Shown here: positions 17,213 to 27,837 of the stretch, one piece after another
How the letters are laid out: every line of letters begins with the position of its first letter
Numbering within the stretch: the first letter of the stretch is position 1
Assembly: GCF_032164335.1 (NCBI RefSeq)
Contig: NZ_CP134152.1
Span: 1,550,001-1,614,000 of the forward strand
Length of the DNA stretch: 64,000 nt
DNA from: Winslowiella toletana
GTDB taxonomy: Bacteria > Pseudomonadota > Gammaproteobacteria > Enterobacterales > Enterobacteriaceae
Direction: 5' to 3'
Program-made: the position numbers and the translations under genes
Notes under the pieces: model-generated
What the model saw: only the letters and a program-made list of their open reading frames with translations
What the model was told of the DNA's origin: nothing
Database searches by the model: none

Positions 17213-20200
17213 ATGCCAGTAATAATAAATGATATTGTTCGTATGTTTAATAATTTAGCTATTGGTAATGATCACGATTCACTATTTAGTTTTCGCTGTC
17301 ATGAGATCAGAAATATCAGCACATCGCTTTCAGATAAAGCGAATAAGCAGTGTGAGAAAATGTGGCAGGAACTGAGTCGCCTGCAGCCGGTATCACCCGG
17401 ACAAGGAATTTTGCCAGTAATCAGAGATATTTCCTCGCTTCCCGCGCTATCTTCACCGAGGGGTGAGGGAATGGCAAAGAAGATCACGCGAGCTGGCGTA
17501 CTTGCCCTGTTGAGTGCGCATACGAAGGATTCTGGAATGCTGCACCGCGTCGATAACGCCGTTAACCGGGTCATGCAGCATCTTCTGCCCTGGGCACCAG
17601 CACAAGCGCAGCAGTATTCGGCATCGGGCAAGCCAGCTGACGTTGCCGGGAGGCCTGGCAGCTTGCCGAAAAATATTGACACCGATCGCTTGAGTCAGCA
17701 GTTGGATGAGTTTCTGCTACGTACTAATCTGTCGCTGGATAAAAATCAGCGGCAACAGCTGATGGCCAGTCTTTCAGGAACAGAGATTATTTTTATCACG
17801 CCTCCTGCTGCTGAAAATTCCCGACAGGAGCGGGCGCATGCCGATGAGATGAAAACGCGAATAATGCTGTATCAGGTGTCACTCAGAGATCAGCGACTGG
17901 CCGATGGCAGCGTCGGTGCGCGTATGGTTGGCTGGGGGGAGAAACAGAACAAAAACAGTTACGCATTATTTTTGCAGGGTCACCAGTCGGGTAGCCGGGC
18001 ACATTTTCTGGCCTCGGGAACCATGGCGCTATTAGGCAAATTTTCGCAAACGCTTGGTGAATTGTTCAGGGGGGAAATTCTCGATCCTGAGCCAGGAGAA
18101 TCCAGTGGCGAGCGATGGCTAAGACTGGCATCGAATGTGGTTATGCCACCGGAAATGGCGGCGGGTAAGGCATTTCGCTTCAGATTGACGCCGGCGATAA
18201 AACCGGTGCTGGCGTTGCCCGGGACGCTGATTACCCATTCAACAAGCGGGCTGACGCTACAATCGGTGCTGCAAACTAAGATTGCCGGGATGCGCTGGCA
18301 TCTGTTTCCACAAGGAGGGCAGCTCGCTACGGCGGTGCCAGTGGGAAGCTCTGCCGTGACAGGGCGCATGGCAACGCGTAATCCACGGAATAATAAATGG
18401 CGGATCGAAAACATGCCTGGGGAGTATCGTTTCACTCAGAGTTCAACCCCGGGCTTCTTTGTAAAAAACAGCGATGGCTATTTTGCGGTTACTCCCTCGC
18501 TTGATGACGGCACTATGCGACTGTCGGACGGGCAAAAAATTTATTTTAATCAGCATACTCAGCAATGGGCGCCATTCTATGCCGGTAACACACACCTGCA
18601 TGCCCGCAGCCTGGCGGTGATACCCGAAGCAGCAATGACTGCCGAACCTGGACGGCAGGGGGTGCTGACCACCCGCTCCGGCTCGGAGCGCAGAGTATGG
18701 CAAACACAGCAGGGAAAATATTATCTGGAAGTCCGGTCGCAGGCTGACAATCCAGGAAGTGCAAAAATCGATTATATCGAGGGCTGGCCCGAAGGCGATT
18801 TTTTCACTGTCAGAGGCAGTGAAGATGCACCTTCGCCTCAGCTGCCAGTATTAAAATGGCAGCCGTCGACCAGCAGATGGGATATCGTCACTTCACCCTT
18901 CAGCCAGCTAACCGCGGCCGAAGGAAAAATTGATGCCGGCTGGTTGCGCAAGGATGTTGCCCCGCAGGCGCTGACGCCGGTTGCTGGCAGGCCGGGATTG
19001 TACAATCTGGAGCACCGCTACCTGTTGCGCTGGCGCGCTGAAGCAGAGGGTGACATGAGCTATCTGGCGCTGGTGCCGACCGAACATCCGGCCCGTTATC
19101 ATCCTGAGCAGGCGGGCGCGGACGATATGCGTTTCCACTTCGATGAGAATCAGCAGCAATGGCAATTTGCCGCGCTGGAGCACAAGGCATTTGCCGATGT
19201 GCCAGATGCGCTGAAAGTGCAGCCCGATAACCCTTTCTCTGCCAGCTATGCGCTGCCGGGATACCAGCTTACCTACCGCAGTCGCGGTGAGATTTTTATC
19301 CATACAGGCAGCGATAAGCAGGGGGCGGCGCAATATATTGCGGTTAAGCAGAATGAAGTTAATCCTGACCTGTTCACTTTGCCGCTGGAGAATAACGACG
19401 GGACGGATAGTGAGTGGTTATTTCGTTATCAGCGCGATGAGGAAGTTTATGAGCTGGTGGAAAAGCGTTTGTGCCAGCGAAGTAAGCGGGCTGATGAAGA
19501 ATCTTGTGCCGGCCCGTCGTGGATCACTGACGGCGAGAAGAGCTGGCTGGCGCTTCATCCGCAGCGAGATAATGAAAGCAAGGTCGACTATGCCCGCCGT
19601 CTGTTTAACTACCCACCTAATCGCCCCTCTGACAATGCAATTGCCTTTCATACCGGGATCGATCGCCAGACACTCCTCAGCAGTTTACATCAGCTTCCTC
19701 CCCGGCAACCGCAACCACCCATCAGTCAGATTAAACGCCCGGCGCAGCAGGGTATAGAGACTGGCGCAGAGGAGAGTCAGAGCGGCGGAAGCAAGTGGGG
19801 GAGAAAAAAAATCAATAAAGCGGCGATGAGAAACTGGGAGCAACAGATTGTTATTCACCAGGAACCCGGAGAAACGGCACTCGATTATGCCGTGCGCGTG
19901 TACGACGATTCGCTCACTGTCATGAAGTTTGCCGATATTGCTAAGATGGCGGGCGTCGATGAGTTTACCTTGTCAAATCGGCTAAGCGAACTGTGGCTGG
20001 AGAAGCGAACACTGCGGGACGAAGAAAAGCAATGGTTACGAAACTATCCGCGCCAGCAGGGTGAAGGTGACACCGCTTATGCTGTGCGTTTGCTCGGCTT
20101 ACGTGAAGAGCAGCTGGCTGACGGAACGCTGGTGAGCGGGACGGTCGACAAAAACAGCATCACCAGTTTTGCCAGGGCGACATTGCAATCGGTGATGGTC

Positions 20201-21739
20201 ACCCTGCGCGAACGGAATAAATTGTGGTTGCACAGCCACCCGAGATTAACAGAAGAGTCTGCCGCGCCGACGGATGACTTCGAAAGCTGGCAGCAAAAAA
20301 GCATTTTGTTTGCGCGACGCCTGCTTCAGCAACGTGATGAACCCCCGAAAGCGATGCTGGTAAGCATCAAGGATATTGCCACCTACGCCGGTATCGAACC
20401 TCACTTTTTACGACAAAAGCTGGAGACTGAAAAGGCCAGCTGGCTGGAAGATATCCCGCGGTTGCCAGATGAAGAGACCGACAGCGATCAAGATGGCCTG
20501 GTTATTCAGCATAAAAATCAGCGCTATGCGCGACGGCTGGCTGAACAGCGCGAACAGCAACAAATGAGCTGGCTGATTTCAAATAAAGAGATCGCCGCTC
20601 ATGCCCGAGTCACCGTTAATGCGCTGCGGGAAACGCTTCAGCCAGAATTCAGCGCTTCGCTGCCGTTACCGATAAAGCCAGATCCTGACTCCGGCATAGT
20701 AACGGATAACCGGTTGCTGAGAAGTCAGTGGTCAGACTTTCGAGCGCTGTTGGTTGACGCCAACGATCTGTCCCGTAGCCTGACTAAAGAGCTGATCGCT
20801 TCTCCGGTTAGTGCCAAACCCACTTTCAAACCGCAAGGCAGGCCGGGAACGGAATGGACTAAACGATGGGAAAAGTTTAGTGCGCAAGCGCAAGCGCTGG
20901 TCGACAGCGATGGTGCCAGTCAGGCGGCATTTACCAGAGATAATCTGAAAGTTGTCTATGATGAACAGCAACCGCAGGTAGGTTTGCAGGTTCAGGCGAA
21001 GAGAACGATTCCAGCCTCGACCTTTATTGGCGGCTACAGTGGCGTCTGGCATCCAACGGATGAGTCACTGACCACCGAATACCGAAAAATGGGTTCTGAG
21101 AAGGTGCTGACTTATCTCTGGGGAACCAACACTGAGGGATCGGTCAGTGGTTTACAAAATGCGAATAAACTGGCGTTGATTAATACCGCCAGCCTGCGCG
21201 GGCTTCCGGCGCTGGGTGAGAATAACTTAGCAATCGGTTATATCAATGATATTTTGCCATTTTATTATACCACCAGAGAAATCAAAGAGAATGAGCAGCT
21301 GTTGGTTGATTATGGTGACAATTACAATCCAAAATATCTGCTGCAAAAAACTGTGGATAACGATAAATTTACCGTCATTGCCCGTTCAGAGCAGAAATAC
21401 TTTGTCATTCATGACTGGAACAACGGCTATCAGGTATTTTCTCCTGACGGCATAAATAGTCCGGTGCCTAAAGGCAGCATTGCTTATCATCTGAAAGAAC
21501 GAATGGGTGACAGGGGAATTATTCGTTACGATGTTATGGCTAAAAAAGGCCGCAAGAACAGCGTAATTAAAATAAGTGATAATGAAAATATCTATTTTGC
21601 CCTGGCAACTGCTATCAGCAATGGTGGTGGAGAGGATATTATTCAAGAGAACGTTAGCCGGATGAAACAGGCTGTGGTTGCAGCACATCCTGAAGATGCA
21701 CTTAATATTAAGCTGGAACAGCCTGACGACAGGAGATAA
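17213..21739 (+). CDS. Large repeat protein with C-terminal SET-like domain
   Basis: Encodes 1508 residues; I recognise no full-length family. No signal peptide or clear membrane helix is seen. Residues ~1-770 are of unknown fold. About five repeats of 64-97 residues start at W778, W875, W941, W1005 and W1077, each with W-x4-6-P near the start, a Y-A-x-R-L-like block and often a helix-turn-helix-like I-A-x-x-A-G-x-x-x-x-x-L element. Residues ~1255-1375 resemble a SET lysine methyltransferase domain: FIGGYSGVW, NKLALINTASLRG, NNLAIGYINDILP and ENEQLLVDYGDNY. A secreted effector or nucleoid-modifying enzyme is possible. It is inserted between aroG and gpmA, which are neighbours in E. coli. Confidence 0.7.
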   Translation: MPVIINDIVRMFNNLAIGNDHDSLFSFRCHEIRNISTSLSDKANKQCEKMWQELSRLQPVSPGQGILPVIRDISSLPALSSPRGEGMAKKITRAGVLALLSAHTKDSGMLHRVDNAVNRVMQHLLPWAPAQAQQYSASGKPADVAGRPGSLPKNIDTDRLSQQLDEFLLRTNLSLDKNQRQQLMASLSGTEIIFITPPAAENSRQERAHADEMKTRIMLYQVSLRDQRLADGSVGARMVGWGEKQNKNSYALFLQGHQSGSRAHFLASGTMALLGKFSQTLGELFRGEILDPEPGESSGERWLRLASNVVMPPEMAAGKAFRFRLTPAIKPVLALPGTLITHSTSGLTLQSVLQTKIAGMRWHLFPQGGQLATAVPVGSSAVTGRMATRNPRNNKWRIENMPGEYRFTQSSTPGFFVKNSDGYFAVTPSLDDGTMRLSDGQKIYFNQHTQQWAPFYAGNTHLHARSLAVIPEAAMTAEPGRQGVLTTRSGSERRVWQTQQGKYYLEVRSQADNPGSAKIDYIEGWPEGDFFTVRGSEDAPSPQLPVLKWQPSTSRWDIVTSPFSQLTAAEGKIDAGWLRKDVAPQALTPVAGRPGLYNLEHRYLLRWRAEAEGDMSYLALVPTEHPARYHPEQAGADDMRFHFDENQQQWQFAALEHKAFADVPDALKVQPDNPFSASYALPGYQLTYRSRGEIFIHTGSDKQGAAQYIAVKQNEVNPDLFTLPLENNDGTDSEWLFRYQRDEEVYELVEKRLCQRSKRADEESCAGPSWITDGEKSWLALHPQRDNESKVDYARRLFNYPPNRPSDNAIAFHTGIDRQTLLSSLHQLPPRQPQPPISQIKRPAQQGIETGAEESQSGGSKWGRKKINKAAMRNWEQQIVIHQEPGETALDYAVRVYDDSLTVMKFADIAKMAGVDEFTLSNRLSELWLEKRTLRDEEKQWLRNYPRQQGEGDTAYAVRLLGLREEQLADGTLVSGTVDKNSITSFARATLQSVMVTLRERNKLWLHSHPRLTEESAAPTDDFESWQQKSILFARRLLQQRDEPPKAMLVSIKDIATYAGIEPHFLRQKLETEKASWLEDIPRLPDEETDSDQDGLVIQHKNQRYARRLAEQREQQQMSWLISNKEIAAHARVTVNALRETLQPEFSASLPLPIKPDPDSGIVTDNRLLRSQWSDFRALLVDANDLSRSLTKELIASPVSAKPTFKPQGRPGTEWTKRWEKFSAQAQALVDSDGASQAAFTRDNLKVVYDEQQPQVGLQVQAKRTIPASTFIGGYSGVWHPTDESLTTEYRKMGSEKVLTYLWGTNTEGSVSGLQNANKLALINTASLRGLPALGENNLAIGYINDILPFYYTTREIKENEQLLVDYGDNYNPKYLLQKTVDNDKFTVIARSEQKYFVIHDWNNGYQVFSPDGINSPVPKGSIAYHLKERMGDRGIIRYDVMAKKGRKNSVIKISDNENIYFALATAISNGGGEDIIQENVSRMKQAVVAAHPEDALNIKLEQPDDRR

Positions 21740-21773
21740 AAAAAGCCCCATCAAAAAATGATGGGGCTTTTTA
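21739..21773. terminator. Shared bidirectional terminator (SET-like gene / gpmA)
   Basis: AAAAGCCCCATCA and TGATGGGGCTTTTT form a long stem with A and T tracts on both sides, between the convergent SET-like gene and gpmA. It should work in both directions. Confidence 0.9.
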
Positions 21774-21826
21774 TTATGCGCCGACCGGATGGTTTAACCG
21801 ATCGGCTATCGCTGGTCGGCGAATGA

Positions 21827-22579
21827 TTACTTCGCTTTGCCCTGGTTAGCGACGGCTGCGGCTTTCGCGGCAATCTCATCGGCATCACCGAGGTAATAAC
21901 GTTTCAGCGGTTTAAAGTTCTCGTCGAACTCATACACCAGCGGAACACCGGTCGGGATGTTCAGCTCAAGAATTTCATCTTCGCTCAGATCATCGAGGTA
22001 TTTTACCAGCGCACGCAGTGAGTTACCGTGTGCAGCAACGATCACGCGCTCACCGCTTTTAATGCGTGGCAGAATGGTTTCATTCCAGTAAGGAATTACG
22101 CGATCGATGGTCAGCGCCAGGCTTTCGGTCAGTGGCAGTTCTGCGTCAGTCAGTTTGGCATAACGCGGATCGTGGCCAGGGAAGCGCTCATCTTCACGGG
22201 TCAGTTCTGGTGGGGTGATGGCAAAGCCACGACGCCACTGCTTAACCTGCTCGTCACCGTATTTTTCAGCGGTTTCAGCTTTGTTCAGACCCTGCAACGC
22301 ACCGTAGTGACGCTCATTCAGCTTCCATGATTTCTCAGTTGGCAGCCAGGCCTGATCCAGTTCGTCAAGAACGTTCCACAGGGTGTGGATGGCACGTTTC
22401 AGCACGGAGGTATAAGCAAAATCGAAAGCAAAGCCTTCTTTTTTCAGCAATTCGCCTGCTGCTTTGGCTTCAGTACGACCTTTATCGGACAGATCGACAT
22501 CATACCAACCGGTGAAGCGGTTTTCGTTGTTCCACTGGCTTTCGCCGTGACGTACCAGAACCAGTTTAGTTACAGCCAT
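21827..22579 (-). CDS. gpmA: 2,3-bisphosphoglycerate-dependent phosphoglycerate mutase
   Basis: Encodes 250 residues, the usual GpmA length. It interconverts 3- and 2-phosphoglycerate in glycolysis. The catalytic phospho-histidine lies in [10 protein letters not shown] and the second histidine in [33 protein letters not shown] and [14 protein letters not shown] are also diagnostic. It is followed by a bidirectional terminator and lies just beyond galM, as in E. coli. Confidence 0.96.
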   Translation of the reverse strand: MAVTKLVLVRHGESQWNNENRFTGWYDVDLSDKGRTEAKAAGELLKKEGFAFDFAYTSVLKRAIHTLWNVLDELDQAWLPTEKSWKLNERHYGALQGLNKAETAEKYGDEQVKQWRRGFAITPPELTREDERFPGHDPRYAKLTDAELPLTESLALTIDRVIPYWNETILPRIKSGERVIVAAHGNSLRALVKYLDDLSEDEILELNIPTGVPLVYEFDENFKPLKRYYLGDADEIAAKAAAVANQGKAK

Positions 22580-22761
22580 AGCTTAACTCCTTAATCATCT
22601 GACATTTCTATGAAAGCGATTATACCCATGTCGGCCGAAGCTGCAGCCCGATTCGTCTCTCTCATTGACCGGAGTCAATGATTCAGCGGCGGCAACGGCA
22701 GTAACACCGGGTAATGATTGCCATTCTGACAACCTGTATCTCTCTACCATAGCTGAAATCT

Positions 22762-22796
22762 GCGCACTGCGTAAGCCTGAGACGAACGCAGTGCGC
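22762..22796. terminator. Hairpin between galM and gpmA
   Basis: Perfect 11-bp stem GCGCACTGCGT / ACGCAGTGCGC with a 13-base loop, just past the galM stop codon (galM is on the minus strand). The T run lies on the plus-strand side, so termination of galTKM transcripts is likely but less certain than the stem itself. Confidence 0.65.
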
Positions 22797-22812
22797 GTTT
22801 TTCATCCGGAAT

Positions 22813-23862
22813 TTAACCGGCAGTCAGGGTATAACGCGTCACGGACTGCCAGCGTTCACCTGGCTGCAACCAGCAGCTGGCCTGGGGCCATTCAGCATGG
22901 TTAGGCGAATCTGGCAGGAATTCACTCTCCAGTGCGATACCGTCGAAGGCGGCATACTCGCCCTGTCCACGCGCGGGAGTACCGTCAAGATAATTGCCGG
23001 AGTAGAACTGCAGCGCCGGGGCAGTGGTGTGCACCGTCAGCTGTAATTGTCCGTCAGCCGACCATAGCTCGGCAGCTGGCTGGCTGTCATCACCCTGCGC
23101 ATTGAGCAAAAACGCATGATCGTAACCGTTTACCACTCGCTGGTCTTCATCCTGCAAAAACTGTGCGGCGACGGTTTTCGGCTGGCGAAAATCAAAACTG
23201 TTCCCGGTCACCGGTTTTAATTTTGTTCCGTTGGCGTCCGTTAGCGGAATGCCGTTACTGTCGACCGGCAAATAGCAGTCTGCCAACAGTTGCAGACGAT
23301 GCTGACGTGCATCGCCATGCTGCGCATCCAGATTAAAATAGGCGTGGTTGGTCAGATTGACCGGGCAGGGCTGGTCGACCGTTGCCTGATATTCAATCGA
23401 CAGGCAGTTATTGTTATCGAGGCGATAGCATACCGAGGCCAGCAGATTGCCGGGAAAACCCTGATCGCCATCCGGCGAATCAATGCGGTAACGCACTTCG
23501 GTTTCACTCTGGCTGACGATCTGCCAGCGGCGCTTATCGAACCCTTCCGGACCGCCGTGCAGCTGATGCTGGCCCTGATTAGCCGCCAGCCTGATATTGC
23601 CCTGTTGCAGCGTGGCGTTGGCGATACGGTTAGCGTAGCGGCCAACGGTGGCACCGAGGTAGGCCGCCTGATTCAGATAATCTGATGGCGTGGCACAACC
23701 TAACAGCGCCTCACGTACCGTGCCGTCTTTCATCGGCACGCGCGCCGAGAGCCAGGTGGCTCCCCAGTCCATAAAGGTCACCACCATACCGTTTTGATTG
23801 CGCAGCACGGTAATACGCCACGGCTGGCCGTCCGGCGCCAGCGAATGAGGTTGATTTAGCAT
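22813..23862 (-). CDS. galM: Aldose 1-epimerase (galactose mutarotase)
   Basis: Encodes 349 residues. It interconverts alpha- and beta-galactose for galactokinase. Family blocks include [39 protein letters not shown] with the catalytic histidine, and [13 protein letters not shown] with the general-base glutamate region. It overlaps the end of galK by 7 bases and is the last gene of galTKM. No galE lies in front of galT here, although galE leads the E. coli operon. Confidence 0.95.
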   Translation of the reverse strand: MLNQPHSLAPDGQPWRITVLRNQNGMVVTFMDWGATWLSARVPMKDGTVREALLGCATPSDYLNQAAYLGATVGRYANRIANATLQQGNIRLAANQGQHQLHGGPEGFDKRRWQIVSQSETEVRYRIDSPDGDQGFPGNLLASVCYRLDNNNCLSIEYQATVDQPCPVNLTNHAYFNLDAQHGDARQHRLQLLADCYLPVDSNGIPLTDANGTKLKPVTGNSFDFRQPKTVAAQFLQDEDQRVVNGYDHAFLLNAQGDDSQPAAELWSADGQLQLTVHTTAPALQFYSGNYLDGTPARGQGEYAAFDGIALESEFLPDSPNHAEWPQASCWLQPGERWQSVTRYTLTAG

Positions 23863-25004
23863 TGACCGGCTCCTGCTGATGCTTTGCAGATATACACCGT
23901 CTCTTGAATGCCCGATTTGGCCTGATACTGTTCGGCCAGCGCCGCTTTAACGCTGTCGACCCGATCAACAGGCATCAGCGCAACCACACAGCCGCCGAAG
24001 CCGCCGCCGGTCATACGCACGCCGCCTTGATCGCCAATCACCTCTTTAACGATATCGACGATCATATCGATCGGTGGCACGGTAATTTCGAAGTCGTCAC
24101 GCATCGACGCATGGGACTCGGCCATCAGCACGCCCATGCGCGCCAGGTCGCCACGGCTTAGCGCATCGGCAGCCTCCAGCGTGCGGGCATTTTCCGTCAG
24201 CACGTGGCGCACGCGTTTTGCCACTTCCGCATCAAGCTGCTGCTCAGCCGCGTGAAATTCGCTGATATCGACATCGCGCAGCGAAGACTTACCGAAGAAT
24301 TGCGCGCCGGCTTCACACTGCTGGCGGCGGGTATTGTATTCACTGCCGACCAGGCTGCGGCGGAAGTTAGAGTTAATGATCACCACCGCGATCTCTTCCG
24401 GCATTGATACCGGACGAGTACCCAGCGTGCGGCAGTCGAGCAGCATTGCGTGGTCCTGTTGGCCCAGCGCCGAAATTAACTGATCCATAATGCCGCAGTT
24501 ACAGCCGACGAACTGATTTTCGGCTTCCTGACCATTCAGCGCGATCTGCGCGCCATCAATCGGCAACTGGTAAAGCTGCTGTAATACCGTGCCGACCGCC
24601 ACTTCCAGCGAGGCCGACGAGCTGAGACCGGCACCCTGCGGCACGTTGCCGCTGATCACCATATCAACGCCGCCAAAGTTGCTGTTGCGCAGTTGCAGAT
24701 GTTTCACCACACCGCGCACATAGTTGGCCCACATTTTGTCCTGAATACTTTCGATTGGCGCATCCAGCGAGAAGATATCCTGCTGATTGTCGTAGTCCAC
24801 CGCGATAACGCGCACCTGGCGATCGTCACGCTTTGCGCAGGCGATCACCGTCTGATAATCAATGGCGCAAGGCAGCACAAAACCATCATTGTAATCGGTG
24901 TGCTCGCCAATCAGGTTCACGCGGCCCGGTGCCTGAATAAAATGGGTTGGCTGATAGCCAAACTTATCGTTAAAAATCTGCTGGGTAACGGCTTGTAAAC
25001 TCAT
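23856..25004 (-). CDS. galK: Galactokinase
   Basis: Encodes 382 residues of the GHMP kinase family. It phosphorylates galactose to galactose 1-phosphate. The galactokinase signature [19 protein letters not shown], the ATP loop [20 protein letters not shown] and the third motif [17 protein letters not shown] are all present. It overlaps galT by 4 bases and galM by 7, consistent with translational coupling in one operon. Confidence 0.96.
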   Translation of the reverse strand: MSLQAVTQQIFNDKFGYQPTHFIQAPGRVNLIGEHTDYNDGFVLPCAIDYQTVIACAKRDDRQVRVIAVDYDNQQDIFSLDAPIESIQDKMWANYVRGVVKHLQLRNSNFGGVDMVISGNVPQGAGLSSSASLEVAVGTVLQQLYQLPIDGAQIALNGQEAENQFVGCNCGIMDQLISALGQQDHAMLLDCRTLGTRPVSMPEEIAVVIINSNFRRSLVGSEYNTRRQQCEAGAQFFGKSSLRDVDISEFHAAEQQLDAEVAKRVRHVLTENARTLEAADALSRGDLARMGVLMAESHASMRDDFEITVPPIDMIVDIVKEVIGDQGGVRMTGGGFGGCVVALMPVDRVDSVKAALAEQYQAKSGIQETVYICKASAGAGQC

Positions 25005-26053
25005 TGTGATGCTCCGGTCTCGCGGAAATGAATATCGCTGACAGAACGCAGGCGTTCTGCCGCCTGTTCCGCCGTTAAGTCCCGCTGGGTTTCAGCCAGC
25101 ATTTCGTAGCCGACCATAAATTTACGCACGGTCGCCGAGCGCAGTAACGGGGGATAGAAGTGGGCATGCAGCTGCCAGTGAGTGTTTTCTTCACCATTAA
25201 ACGGTGCGCCGTGCCAGCCCATCGAGTAGGGGAAGGAGCACTGGAACAGATTGTCATAGCGGCTGGTCAGTTTTTTTAGCGCCAGCGCCAGATCCTGACG
25301 CTGGGCATCCGTCAGATCGACCAGTCGTTTAACGGTGGCTTTCGGCAGCAGCAAGGTTTCAAATGGCCATGCCGCCCACCACGGCACTACCGCCAGCCAG
25401 TGTTCGGTTTCCACCACCGTGCGGCTACCGTCATTTAATTCACGCGCGCAGTAATCCACCAGCATCGGCGAGCCGTGCTGCTGGTAATAAGCGCGCTGTA
25501 GCTCATCTTCACGTTTGACTTCATTGGGTAGAAAACTGTTGGCCCAGACCTGACCATGCGGATGCGGATTGGAGCAGCCCATTGCCGCGCCTTTGTTTTC
25601 AAACACCTGTACCCAGGGATAGTGCTGACCGAGATCGGCGGTTTGCTCCTGCCAGGTACGCACCACCTGTTCCAGCGCCGTCAGAGACAATTCCGGCAGC
25701 GTTTTGCTGTGATCTGGCGAGAAGCAGATCACCCGGCTGGTGCCGCGTGCGCTCTCGCAGCGCATCAGCAGGTCGTCGGTTTGCGGCGCATCCGGGGTGT
25801 CGGTCATCAGTGCGGCAAAGTCGTTAGTGAACACATAGGTATGGCTATAGTGCGGGTTTTTATCGCCGGTCACACGGGTATTGCCCGGGCATAAAAAGCA
25901 GTCAGGATCGTGCGCCGGTAATTTATCTTGCGACGGCGTTTCCTGTGCGCCTTGCCACGGACGTTTAGCACGGTGCGGAGAAACCAATACCCATTGGTCA
26001 GACAGTGGGTTGTAACGGCGATGCGGATGATCGACCGGGTTAAATTTTTCCAT
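25001..26053 (-). CDS. galT: Galactose-1-phosphate uridylyltransferase
   Basis: Encodes 350 residues. It exchanges UMP between UDP-glucose and galactose 1-phosphate in the Leloir pathway. The active-site motif [11 protein letters not shown] (HPH) and zinc-site residues in [10 protein letters not shown] are visible. The ATG at 26053 ([15 protein letters not shown]) is preferred, with CAGGA upstream; a TTG two codons earlier is also in frame. It is the first gene of galTKM and lies behind a GalR-type operator. Confidence 0.96.
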   Translation of the reverse strand: MEKFNPVDHPHRRYNPLSDQWVLVSPHRAKRPWQGAQETPSQDKLPAHDPDCFLCPGNTRVTGDKNPHYSHTYVFTNDFAALMTDTPDAPQTDDLLMRCESARGTSRVICFSPDHSKTLPELSLTALEQVVRTWQEQTADLGQHYPWVQVFENKGAAMGCSNPHPHGQVWANSFLPNEVKREDELQRAYYQQHGSPMLVDYCARELNDGSRTVVETEHWLAVVPWWAAWPFETLLLPKATVKRLVDLTDAQRQDLALALKKLTSRYDNLFQCSFPYSMGWHGAPFNGEENTHWQLHAHFYPPLLRSATVRKFMVGYEMLAETQRDLTAEQAAERLRSVSDIHFRETGASQ

Positions 26054-26143
26054 TTTCAATCCTGATAACCGAATAAAGCCAAGAGTGCCTGAGTAAAAAG
26101 TAGCACATTCAGGCCGATGAAAGCGTGATCAAGTCTGAATAAA

Positions 26144-26160
26144 TGGAATCGTTTACACAA
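26144..26160 (-). promoter_or_regulatory. GalR/GalS operator upstream of galT
   Basis: On the minus strand TTGTGTAAACGATTCCA matches the E. coli gal operator consensus (GTGTAAACGATTCCAC) almost exactly, about 90 bases before the galT start. It implies galactose-inducible control. Confidence 0.85.
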
Positions 26161-26289
26161 GCTTAATAATCTTAATTATCAGTCTGGATGATGGTGATTA
26201 ACCATGAAGGAGTTGAAAATAGCCTGAGTGGTGGTAGCGGTTACATTGTCAGGTTGCAGACCGGTGATTAACCGGTCTGCCATCAGCCG

Positions 26290-27762
26290 TTAGCTCAGGG
26301 CTTCCTGCTGATAATGATAGATTTCACCCTCGGGGACAAAAGTTAAGCGGTGGGTAATACACTGCGGTGCATCCTCCGCATGATGTGAGACAAACAGCAG
26401 CTGGGTTTGCCCCTCGCCAATCAGCACATCAATAAAGCGGCGAACCAGCAGGCGGTTAATCGGGTCCAGCCCCTGTAACGGCTCATCAAGAATTAATAGC
26501 GCCGGATGTTTGACCAGCGCACGCGCGATCAGCACCAGCCGTTGCTGACCCCATGACAGACTGTGGAATGGCGCATCGGCACTGGCTTTATCCATGCCGA
26601 GCAGCGCCAGCCAGCGCGTTGCCAGATGCTGCTGACGATCGGAAACTGCCTGATAAATCCCAATTGAATCAAAGTAGCCGGACAGGATCACGTTGCGCAC
26701 GCTGGAGCTGACGCGGTAATCGAGATGCAGACTGCTGCTGACATAACCGATATGTTGCTTGATATCCCAGATGGTTTCGCCGCTGCCGCGCCGGATGCCA
26801 AACAGCGTCAGATCGTTGCTGTAACCCTGGGGATGATCGCCGGTGACCAGGCTCAGCAGGGTGGATTTTCCGGCACCGTTCGGCCCGACAATCTGCCAGT
26901 GCTGACCCGGTTTCACTTCCCAGCTTAGGTGGTGCAGAATGGCGCGATCGTTATACGACACCACGCCATCGTTCAGCACGATAAGCGAGGCATCGGCCGC
27001 CAGCGGGGGGGTAACGCTTGCATCATCGGCTTCCGGCAGCGCCATACCCGCCAGTTTTTCACTGTGTGCCAGCTGCGCCACCAGCGCCTCGGAGAGAATT
27101 TCCTGACGCGCGCCAAGGTGCGTCAGGGTACATTCCGCCAGTACCCCAACGTGCTCAACATAGTCAGGAATATCATCAAAGCGGTTCAATACCAGTACCA
27201 GCGTCAGCCCCTGCCGATGCAGTTCGCCAAGCAGCGTCGCCAGATTGCTGCGCGACTGCACGTCAAGGCCATCAAACGGTTCATCGAGGATCAGCAGATC
27301 GGGTTGCGCCATCAGCGCCTGACACAGCAGGGTTTTGCGCGTCTCACCCGTGGAGAGATATTTAAACCGGCGTTCCATCAGATGACTGATACCGAATTGT
27401 GCCGCCAGCCGCTGCGCACGGGCGGCATCCGTTACCTCATGCTGGATAATTTGCGCGGTGGTGCGGCCGGTATCATCTTCACCCGGGCTGAGTAAATCGG
27501 TATTGTTGCGCTGCCACTCTTCTTCCACCAGTTTTTGCAATTGTTCCAGCGAAAGGCGGGCGGGGCGCTGAAACTGGCACTGACGCGTGCCGGTCAGCTG
27601 GGTCAGTTCGCCAGAAAGCGCACGCGCCAGTGAGGATTTGCCGCTGCCGTTAGCGCCAACAAAAGCCCAGCTTTCGCCGCTGCGCAGGGCGAGATCGTTG
27701 AGAGTCAGTATTCGGGTATCGCTAAGACGAAACGTGCCTTGCGTAATTTGCAATACAGCCAT
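26290..27762 (-). CDS. modF: ModF, tandem ABC ATPase linked to molybdate metabolism
   Basis: Encodes 490 residues with two ABC ATPase domains. The first has Walker A GANGSGKSS and Walker B LLILDEPFDGLD, with signature YLSTGETRK. The second has GPNGAGKSTLLS, LLILDEPLQGLD and LSWGQQRLV. This matches E. coli ModF (PhrA), encoded after modE and of uncertain role in molybdate handling. No membrane domain is present. The start at 27762 (MAVLQITQG) is chosen because GGGA lies just upstream; modE precedes it by 75 bases in the same direction. Confidence 0.94.
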   Translation of the reverse strand: MAVLQITQGTFRLSDTRILTLNDLALRSGESWAFVGANGSGKSSLARALSGELTQLTGTRQCQFQRPARLSLEQLQKLVEEEWQRNNTDLLSPGEDDTGRTTAQIIQHEVTDAARAQRLAAQFGISHLMERRFKYLSTGETRKTLLCQALMAQPDLLILDEPFDGLDVQSRSNLATLLGELHRQGLTLVLVLNRFDDIPDYVEHVGVLAECTLTHLGARQEILSEALVAQLAHSEKLAGMALPEADDASVTPPLAADASLIVLNDGVVSYNDRAILHHLSWEVKPGQHWQIVGPNGAGKSTLLSLVTGDHPQGYSNDLTLFGIRRGSGETIWDIKQHIGYVSSSLHLDYRVSSSVRNVILSGYFDSIGIYQAVSDRQQHLATRWLALLGMDKASADAPFHSLSWGQQRLVLIARALVKHPALLILDEPLQGLDPINRLLVRRFIDVLIGEGQTQLLFVSHHAEDAPQCITHRLTFVPEGEIYHYQQEALS

Positions 27763-27837
27763 TTTACATCCCATTTTATGCATTGTATTAATGGTTTTAA
27801 CCACTGGCTGACACAATGTCAAACAGGATGCGGGCTT

